Part shown: piece after piece, positions 7,233 to 13,609 of the stretch
Layout of the letters: each line of letters opens with the position of its first letter
Numbering within the stretch: the stretch's first letter is position 1
Assembly (NCBI GenBank): GCA_964631375.1
Contig: CAZVYQ010000059.1
Coordinates: forward strand, 1 to 13,609
Source: JAAYYM01 sp964631375
GTDB lineage: Bacteria; Bacillota; Clostridia; Lachnospirales; Lachnospiraceae
Length of the DNA: 13,609 nucleotides
Direction of reading: 5' to 3'
The notes under the pieces: model-generated
Databases searched by the model: none
Told to the model about the DNA's origin: nothing
The model's input: only the letters and a program-made list of their open reading frames with translations
Translations under genes and position numbers: made by a program

Positions 7233-10200
7233 CTATGGTGTTTCTATCTCCTGCTGCATCTGAACAAGGACCGTATCCTGATCCTGCTTGGTTCTCTGAC
7301 GTCTGTCGCTACCTGATTTGCGTTCATCGAAGCCGCAGACAGAATGATACTGGCAGTAGGTACAGGCCGAGGACTGATCATCCATATACGGATTGGCGGC
7401 GATCTGTCCTGCGAGGATCTCTTTTCCCATCTTGGCAATCCTTTTGTTCACATAGGCAGATATCGTTTCAAACTGTTTCTGATCTGCAACAGAAGCCGTT
7501 TTTGAAAACTCACCCTTTGCGGTTCTGCTGACCGGGATCACATCTGAGTTTTTCTCAAACTCATTGTCCATAAGCTTGATGACGTGTTCATCACTGTTCA
7601 CCAGTCCCTTGGTGCAAAGTTCACTGATGATCCTGTGTTGAATCTCCTCCTCACTCATTTCTCCCTTTTGCTCGATCATCGGATCGTCAATATGATAATA
7701 GAGGATACCGGCCGGAATGATCTCATGATCCGGATGCTCCCGCTGCTGCATCTCCATGGCAGCGTTTAAGTAAACCACAAGCTGCAGCTGTAATCCTTCA
7801 TAGACTGCCGCGAGATCAAAGGATTTCTGTCCGGATTTATAATCAATCACCTTTACATAGATACGATTGTCCTCCTCGCACAGATCCATACGATCGATTC
7901 TACCGCTCAAATGTAGTACTTCCTCCTCAGACAATCGTATATTCAAGGACTGATAATCTGTTTCCGAGGAAAAAGCAAACTCGAACCGGTTCGGCACAAA
8001 GCTTCCCTTTTTAATCTGTACCCCCAGTACAGACACAGTACGCTTCAGGATACGTTTGATTCTGGTCAGGATATATTCATATCTGGCACTACTGAATAGA
8101 ATATCGCTTTTAAGCCTACCCAGACAGTCTTCTACCGCCTGCTCTGCCATCTCGTCAGACTGTTTCTCCGGTACATCAAACCAGGTATAGGTGCTTTTAT
8201 CCAAAATCTCTGTATACTTCTGTAATGCATCATGAAATATCGTTCCCATATCATTGACTTCGAATTGATACAGTTCTCGTTCCTGCAATCGTAGTCCATA
8301 CTGTAAAAAGTGGCTGTATGCACAGGAGGCGTATAACTCCAGTCGGGTTACACTGTTCTCCAATACTTTACCATAGATTGCATTCGCTGCGGCTTTGCTG
8401 ATGGAATCTGTCCTCTGAAGACGAAACGCTGCATCCATATATTGTTTCAGTCGATCGCCGTACTCTGCATCATGGAGATACCAATTGAAAAGTGCATCGT
8501 TTTCCTCACCATGCAGCCTCTGAACAACTTTCTCAAACGTCGCCTGCTTGGAATACAAGCGGTCTAGGTGAATGTGTTCATCTGGTTTCTCTGTTACAAG
8601 TGCAGGAAACAGTTCCCTAACCGTCTGAATCAGATAGGATGGATGCATAGATGACCCATCGTCATTCACTCTTGAATAGGACAAGCAGAGATGCTCCGTC
8701 GGCTTGGTCAGGATCATATAGAGATAGATTCGCTGCATATAGGCCTGTTGTCTGGCTGATGGTGCAAGCTCGATATCCTGCATGGATAAATGCTCTCTGT
8801 CAAGATCCGAAATAATACCGGATACAGAATTTCCTTTTGGTATAATTCCATCATTGACTCCGATAAAAAAGAGAGCCTTGATATCCTTCAGACGGGTTCT
8901 GGTGATATCTCCTACCATGACCTCATCCATACTGGGGGGTGTGATCCCGACACGGATCTCATCAAAACCGGCATCCAGGATTTCTCCATATTCTCTGATC
9001 GTCATCTGCTCGTTCGGAAGCAAGGCACAGATCTGGTCAAACAGATTCATGACCAATCTGTAGATCTGCTGATATTCCTTCGCCGTTTCCGGTTCATTTT
9101 GCTCTTCGAAGCGACCGGCGATTTGATGTAGCTGCTGTTCTATGTCTGCTTCCACTATCATCTGATACAGGGCAGTTGTATAATCCTCTGCGGTTTTCGC
9201 CTTGACAATCGCCTCATCCAAGGGCAGCAAATGACTCATGATCTGCTCTCGAAGTGCATCTAGCCGTAGCAGTTCCTCTGTCTCAAGACCACGATATCCT
9301 CGTATCCATTTTCTGTTCCATTGTGTTTTTGATCGGATACCGCAGGCAAGCACATAATTCTCCAGTGCATCGACATCATCAGGCTTCAGACTCACTAGAT
9401 TTTGATCGTCATCCTTCCATGACACCAAAAATGTCTTAAGATATCGAAACATTCCTTCATAGGAATAATTTTTTACAAATATATCAATTAAGGCACGCAG
9501 ATATTCTACAAACGGATTTAACAAAATCCCTCTGGTACGGTCAATAAAGCATGGTATCTCATATTTACCCAGTTCTGACTCTGCCAGATGGGCATATCGT
9601 TCTATATCACCTGTTATGATTGCAACATCTCCATATCGATACTGCTGCTCTCTGATCAACTCACAGATCCTGCGGCAGACGCTCTGTAATTCCTCCTGTG
9701 GATGTTCTGCCTCGACCAGATGGATTCCACCTGGCAGATCCGAGTATGGCTTGGCCTGTGTCTCAAACAGATGCTGCTCCAGATAAGAGAGGCTCGCTTC
9801 ATTGCGAAAACGAAACACAGGAGCTGACGGAAGGATATGAAATGGTTCAATCTTGGTTTGTGTTTCCTCTGCCAGCTTCAACAGTGATGCAATCGTTTTA
9901 TAACTAAGATAAAATAACTCCTGTTCTTGATTTTTATACTGCTCTATTTCCGCAAGATCAAGACCTTCTGCTTGACGTAATAGCACCGTGACATGGATGT
10001 CCTTTGCAATGGTCATCAATCCGGAGAGCAGTTGATTTTGTACAGGCGTAAATCCGGTGAATCCATCAAACACGATCACACTGTTTCGGATCATTGCCGA
10101 GCGATCGATTACTCCACACAATGTCACCAGTAGTTCTTCCTTTGTTGTATAACGATTTTTCATATAGTCTGTGAAAATATTGTACAATAATTGAATATCC

Positions 10201-10676
10201 TGCAGCTTATACTGCAGCATCGGCCTATTTTGTACATATGTGAGCAGCTGATTCAGCTCCTTTTCTCTGATGTGGTACTGCATGAATTCCGAGATGACGG
10301 ATTTGATTTCATTGATATAACCGAGTTTTTTCAGATTCTTACCAAGTATTTTCAGTTCTGAGGCATGTTCCGATGCAATGCGGCGAAGTACCAGACTTTT
10401 ACCCATATCATCCATCATTAGAAGCTTGCCTGCTTCACCGCCCACCTCATCGAATACACGATAGGCCAGACGCGCAAAGCTTAGTACATCAATATTCATA
10501 ATACCCCTGCGAGGATGCAGCATGACCAGATCACGCTGCGTCTGTAGGGTAAACTGTTCCGGTACAATGACAATATAATTCGTCTCAGGATGCTTCTGAG
10601 ACTCTTGTATGACATATTGGTATAATTCATGCGACTTTCCGGAGCCGGAGCCGCCCAGCCATAACTGTAGTGACAT
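7233..10676 (-). CDS. addB: ATP-dependent helicase/nuclease subunit AddB (iron-sulfur nuclease subunit)
   Basis: 1147 residues, close to B. subtilis AddB (1166). AddB partners AddA; its helicase-like region is inactive as a motor and reads Chi, while its C-terminal nuclease cuts the other strand. The N-terminus holds a Walker A, GGSGSGKS at 8-15. The nuclease domain has His815 (GTIFHDAL), Asp928 (RIDRMD), and Asp945 with Lys947 (VIDYKSG). Four cysteines fit the [4Fe-4S] cluster that clamps this domain: Cys785 (YASCAYS), Cys1105, Cys1108 and Cys1114 (CxxC then five residues and C). The 320-residue spacing between the first and second cysteines equals that recalled for the B. subtilis protein. 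The start codon abuts the stop of the upstream gene (TAAATG) and has no strong ribosome binding site; only an AGGAT-like stretch about 12 bases before it. Translation is therefore probably coupled to the SGNH gene. A highly charged tail follows the last cysteine. Confidence 0.97.
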   Translation of the reverse strand: MSLQLWLGGSGSGKSHELYQYVIQESQKHPETNYIVIVPEQFTLQTQRDLVMLHPRRGIMNIDVLSFARLAYRVFDEVGGEAGKLLMMDDMGKSLVLRRIASEHASELKILGKNLKKLGYINEIKSVISEFMQYHIREKELNQLLTYVQNRPMLQYKLQDIQLLYNIFTDYMKNRYTTKEELLVTLCGVIDRSAMIRNSVIVFDGFTGFTPVQNQLLSGLMTIAKDIHVTVLLRQAEGLDLAEIEQYKNQEQELFYLSYKTIASLLKLAEETQTKIEPFHILPSAPVFRFRNEASLSYLEQHLFETQAKPYSDLPGGIHLVEAEHPQEELQSVCRRICELIREQQYRYGDVAIITGDIERYAHLAESELGKYEIPCFIDRTRGILLNPFVEYLRALIDIFVKNYSYEGMFRYLKTFLVSWKDDDQNLVSLKPDDVDALENYVLACGIRSKTQWNRKWIRGYRGLETEELLRLDALREQIMSHLLPLDEAIVKAKTAEDYTTALYQMIVEADIEQQLHQIAGRFEEQNEPETAKEYQQIYRLVMNLFDQICALLPNEQMTIREYGEILDAGFDEIRVGITPPSMDEVMVGDITRTRLKDIKALFFIGVNDGIIPKGNSVSGIISDLDREHLSMQDIELAPSARQQAYMQRIYLYMILTKPTEHLCLSYSRVNDDGSSMHPSYLIQTVRELFPALVTEKPDEHIHLDRLYSKQATFEKVVQRLHGEENDALFNWYLHDAEYGDRLKQYMDAAFRLQRTDSISKAAANAIYGKVLENSVTRLELYASCAYSHFLQYGLRLQERELYQFEVNDMGTIFHDALQKYTEILDKSTYTWFDVPEKQSDEMAEQAVEDCLGRLKSDILFSSARYEYILTRIKRILKRTVSVLGVQIKKGSFVPNRFEFAFSSETDYQSLNIRLSEEEVLHLSGRIDRMDLCEEDNRIYVKVIDYKSGQKSFDLAAVYEGLQLQLVVYLNAAMEMQQREHPDHEIIPAGILYYHIDDPMIEQKGEMSEEEIQHRIISELCTKGLVNSDEHVIKLMDNEFEKNSDVIPVSRTAKGEFSKTASVADQKQFETISAYVNKRIAKMGKEILAGQIAANPYMDDQSSACTYCQYHSVCGFDERKSGSDRRQRTKQDQDTVLVQMQQEIETP

Positions 10677-10679
10677 TTA
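10674..10679 (-). promoter_or_regulatory. Zero-gap stop-start junction (TAAATG) before addB
   Basis: On the minus strand the TAA ending the SGNH-protein gene (10677-10679) is directly followed by the addB ATG (10674-10676). Upstream sequence offers only a weak, distant purine stretch, unlike the clear AAGGAG before addA. Terminating ribosomes re-initiating at addB would explain the arrangement; this is inference. Confidence 0.6.
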
Positions 10680-12119
10680 TTCGACCACATCCTGCCTTGT
10701 CATCAGATACTGATTCTGTGTATCAACATTCACGTTGTCTACCACTCTGTTTAACTGACGGTCATAGACAACAATGCTGACGCCTTCATTTTTAATTAAA
10801 TACTGTCGGTCACCTACAAATACCTTCGTTAAGTGATCGTTATGTATTCCCATCTCTCTGCAACACATCAGACTGCTCTTTTCACCATCTATGACCCATT
10901 CAAATTCCTCAACGTCAGTGTAATCCCAGATGGATGTCCCTCCGAGTATAATACTCTGACCGCTGAAAATACCTGAGGCACCGATTCCTGCTGCCTGCAT
11001 CATGGCAACAATCTGTGCGTCGATCTCCACATCCTCCATATTATATCCTGTAAATACAAAGGATAAATACTGTTCATTACCGAGGAGCTTCAGATATTCT
11101 CCAAAATCCGTTGTTGTACGAAGCGTGTATGCGGCATTATCCTGACGTTGATTGAGGGCATCCTCCTCCCAGGATCGATATACTTCATCTCCCCGTCTGT
11201 CGGGCAGTCCATACTCATCCACCAGATATTTACCGAGGTATTTTGAAAACTTCGCATTTCCCACACGATTCAGATGCAGATTATCTGCCATATCCGTACC
11301 AAAATCCAGACCGATTGCATCATACTGTTGATTAAAGTCAACGATCGGAATCTCATGCTGCTTCCCAATATCAAACACGTAGTTATATACCTTCTGTGAA
11401 TCCTCTGTGACAACATACGGAGCAGTAAAAAATACAAGTGGAATATTCTCTGCCTTTGCCAGTTCGATGATCTTTAACAGGTATTTCTCTGATTTTTCAG
11501 AAACAGGTGTCATTTCTGTCACGCCGCTGACATCAGGTCTTGTAAAAGCCATCGTTGTTTCGCGGGGATCAAAGCCCTTGTTATTGATTGAACGGTTGGG
11601 ATCCGTAAAATCCTCTCTGGTCAATTCATCGTAACGGCTGTGAATGGTATTAAACGGAATCACCATTCTCTCAAAATAATCCTCGAATACACTGGCCTTC
11701 AACGCAGCGAGCTTATTCATATTCCATTTCATTCCATAAGTATTGCAGATCAACCAGTTATCCGGTTGGTAATCAGTCGGGTGAATCCCAACTGAAGATA
11801 TCTCAAGCATAATGACCTTTGGATGTTGTGTTTTTAATGCTTCCTTCATGTAATAGTAGGTATTCCAATAGGGCTGCTCGGCTCCGCCCAGATTAAAACT
11901 GGCGATTCCATACTCATCCCAGAGGACACCGTTGTTGATATTACAGTATGTATGGGAATTCCCCATAAAGATCGCATCAACCGTGTCTTCCTTTTGCAGA
12001 TAAAAGGATTCGATCTGCTCGATTCCATCCTCTGATTTTAAGAGCAGTACCCGTTCACATGTAAACAAAACCAGGGCCGCTGTTATGACTAATATGATAA
12101 ATTTTATCCATTTTCTCAT
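10677..12119 (-). CDS. SGNH-hydrolase-like membrane-anchored protein, partner of the MBOAT acyltransferase, with extra C-terminal domain
   Basis: 480 residues. An uncleaved signal anchor is likely (basic start, hydrophobic 6-20), placing the rest outside the cell. The SGNH-like domain spans about 45-300: block I GNSHTYCNIN with Ser55 at 53-62, Asn76 in NLGGAEQ, and the Asp279-x-x-His282 pair in ADNLHLN. This is the layout of DltD/AlgX/PatB-type proteins that work with a membrane O-acyltransferase to place acyl groups on an exported polymer. The polymer is unknown: no dltA/dltC, alginate or cellulose genes are visible. Residues about 335-480 form a second region not needed for SGNH chemistry. 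Its end, VVYDRQLNRVVDNVNVDT at 450-467, recalls interleukin-like EMT inducer (ILEI/FAM3) domains seen in some Lachnospiraceae SGNH proteins; this is from memory and tentative. GGAAGG at 12128-12133, 8 bases before ATG, supports the start. It sits 2 bases after the MBOAT stop and abuts addB. Confidence 0.85.
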   Translation of the reverse strand: MRKWIKFIILVITAALVLFTCERVLLLKSEDGIEQIESFYLQKEDTVDAIFMGNSHTYCNINNGVLWDEYGIASFNLGGAEQPYWNTYYYMKEALKTQHPKVIMLEISSVGIHPTDYQPDNWLICNTYGMKWNMNKLAALKASVFEDYFERMVIPFNTIHSRYDELTREDFTDPNRSINNKGFDPRETTMAFTRPDVSGVTEMTPVSEKSEKYLLKIIELAKAENIPLVFFTAPYVVTEDSQKVYNYVFDIGKQHEIPIVDFNQQYDAIGLDFGTDMADNLHLNRVGNAKFSKYLGKYLVDEYGLPDRRGDEVYRSWEEDALNQRQDNAAYTLRTTTDFGEYLKLLGNEQYLSFVFTGYNMEDVEIDAQIVAMMQAAGIGASGIFSGQSIILGGTSIWDYTDVEEFEWVIDGEKSSLMCCREMGIHNDHLTKVFVGDRQYLIKNEGVSIVVYDRQLNRVVDNVNVDTQNQYLMTRQDVVE

Positions 12120-12121
12120 CG

Positions 12122-13609
12122 TTAAAACCTTCCGTATATAAAATCTGCGGCATTAAAATCTGTACCGTAATAGCCTAATACAATCACTGCCAGGAATAAA
12201 AGTGTGAAGATACCTAATCGAAACAGGAAATTCTGCTTTACTAACAGGTCTCGTACCTGTGCCTTCTGCTCCAGATAGGACACAATGATCAGTGCAAGGA
12301 TTCCCATCAGGCAGATCTGCCACTCCTTCTGATTCAATCCCAGATTGTATATGGACTGATCTAGGAATATGTAGGGATTGAAATTGGAGAAGGCTTCTCC
12401 CCACATGGCAAAGCCCTCCTTTAGATTTTCTGCCCGAAAGAAAGATAATCCAAAGGCAAAAATACAAAAGGTTCTGACTCTCTGAAACAGCTTCCAGCTA
12501 AAGCATTCTGTTTTAATCCGTAGGAGCTTGTTCAACTTCTGAAGGAATGGATGCAACAGTTCTCCCAGAACGATCATGGCCCACATATATAGTCCGACTC
12601 CAAAGATATAATTCCAGCCGCCTCCGTGCCAGAGACCAATCAGAAACCAGGATGCAAGTAATCCTACATAGGTCGGAAGATCGCATTTATTTTCATACTG
12701 TCTGCCAAATTTCTGCTTGCAGAACTTTCTTAAATTACGACATAACTTTCCGCGAAGTACAGGGTAGAAAACGTATTCACGCAGCCAAGCACCGAGAGTA
12801 ATGTGCCATTTACGCCAAAACTCTGCAATACCGGTCGAATAAAACGGAGTCGCAAAGTTTTCAGGCAACGCAATCCCCAATGCCTCGGAGACACCGAGAA
12901 CAATGTCCATCAAACCGGAGAAATCTGTATATAATTGAATGGCAAACAGGCCTGCTGCCATGAATATATAAAATCCATTGTATGCCGGATAATAACTATA
13001 GACTGCATTCACCACAATCGCACAACGTTCTGAGATTACCAGCTTCTTGAAGATACCCCAGAGGGCTCTCTGCAATCCGCGTATGACACGATTATAGTCG
13101 AACTCGTGCTTTTTCCCATCAAAAAACTGTCCCTGCATCTCATCGTATCTGACAATCGGCCCGGAAGTCATCTGTGGGAAGTACCCTGCAAACAATGCAA
13201 ACTTTCCTATATTTTTCTGCGGGACATACTTTCCCCAGTAGATATCCGTCATATATCCGATGACGATCAGTGCAAAGTAGGAAATGCGTGCAGGAGCGAT
13301 CAGTTCTGTCTGATCAACAAACAGATCCAACGCTTCCCTGTTCCATGTCTGTCCGAATACCAATCCGATACTACAGAAGATCTGATAAAAGAATCGACTA
13401 TATTTAAAGATCATCAGAGCCAGTATATCAATGACCAATGCACCTGTATAAACACTCTTGCGGTGTTTCTGTTCTGGCTGCATAAATTGAGACAGACCCC
13501 AGTTGATCAATAAAAAGCCCAGAAAGATCAGACTCTGTATCCATGTTGCATTGATACAATAAAAGAGACCACTCGTAATCAGCAGCCAGACCCATTGTAA
13601 TTTCTGTGG
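12122..13609 (-). CDS. MBOAT family membrane-bound O-acyltransferase, 5' end outside window
   Basis: Partial: 495 residues visible, open to the right edge. A TTG at 13510 could be taken as a start, but the frame continues upstream with hydrophobic sequence (WVWLLITSGLFYCINATW) that fits the first membrane segments of the family, so the true start is beyond the window. The protein is polytopic. Core MBOAT signatures are present: PQMTSGPIVRYDEM, the YTDFSGLMDI segment, PFYSTGIAEFWRKWHITLGAW with the first conserved His (codon 12803-12805), and LIGLWHGGGWNYI with the active-site His (codon 12626-12628). The family includes AlgI, DltB and PatA, which carry acyl groups across the membrane to a secreted acceptor. 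Acceptor and acyl donor cannot be read from the sequence; acetylation of a wall or surface polysaccharide is the most likely role. It is the first visible gene of a tight run with the SGNH protein, addB and addA. Confidence 0.93.
   Translation of the reverse strand, partial: PQKLQWVWLLITSGLFYCINATWIQSLIFLGFLLINWGLSQFMQPEQKHRKSVYTGALVIDILALMIFKYSRFFYQIFCSIGLVFGQTWNREALDLFVDQTELIAPARISYFALIVIGYMTDIYWGKYVPQKNIGKFALFAGYFPQMTSGPIVRYDEMQGQFFDGKKHEFDYNRVIRGLQRALWGIFKKLVISERCAIVVNAVYSYYPAYNGFYIFMAAGLFAIQLYTDFSGLMDIVLGVSEALGIALPENFATPFYSTGIAEFWRKWHITLGAWLREYVFYPVLRGKLCRNLRKFCKQKFGRQYENKCDLPTYVGLLASWFLIGLWHGGGWNYIFGVGLYMWAMIVLGELLHPFLQKLNKLLRIKTECFSWKLFQRVRTFCIFAFGLSFFRAENLKEGFAMWGEAFSNFNPYIFLDQSIYNLGLNQKEWQICLMGILALIIVSYLEQKAQVRDLLVKQNFLFRLGIFTLLFLAVIVLGYYGTDFNAADFIYGRF

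Noticed and set aside
8790..9131. 113-codon open frame on the plus strand opposite addB
   Set aside because: Antisense to a conserved gene with intact motifs; the product has no recognisable features.
13106..13513. 135-codon open frame on the plus strand opposite the MBOAT gene
   Set aside because: Lies wholly antisense to a well-supported membrane enzyme, and its product shows no domain or normal composition.

Overview
The window looks like ordinary chromosomal sequence from a low-to-mid GC Gram-positive anaerobe of the Clostridia, most likely a Lachnospiraceae-type gut bacterium. This rests on the AddAB (not RecBCD) recombination nuclease, AAGGAG/GGAGG ribosome binding sites, gene style and gene order; no rRNA or marker sequence is present to fix the genus. 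It is densely coding. Eight protein genes account for nearly all of it and no gap exceeds 120 bases. I see no tRNA, rRNA, CRISPR array, insertion sequence or phage gene.

Left edge, plus strand: one gene for a membrane-anchored family 2 glycosyltransferase of the polyprenyl-phosphate-sugar type (4-951), ended by a strong hairpin terminator at 992-1030. All other genes run on the minus strand and converge on this terminator.

Minus strand, in transcription order from the right edge: a membrane-bound O-acyltransferase (MBOAT) cut by the window edge (12122-13609); its SGNH-hydrolase-like partner (10677-12119); addB (7233-10676); addA (3576-7217). These four are packed with gaps of 2, 0 and 15 bases and look like one transcription unit. 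The first two would modify an extracellular polymer with acyl groups. The last two form the double-strand-break-processing helicase-nuclease.

A promoter-like element overlapping the end of addA, with an embedded 9-bp inverted repeat, may start a second unit: a UPF0397-like ECF transporter S component (2976-3539) followed 14 bases later by a patatin-like phospholipase (2104-2961) whose nucleophile elbow is unusual. The last gene, after an 82-base gap with its own extended -10 promoter candidate, encodes a single-pass membrane protein with a low-complexity stalk and a TcaA-like extracytoplasmic domain (1071-2021).

I found no clear new multi-gene system. The points most worth a second look are the operator-like repeat before the transporter gene, the degenerate patatin motif, the uncharacterised C-terminal domain of the SGNH protein, and the packing of an envelope acyl-transfer pair with addBA.
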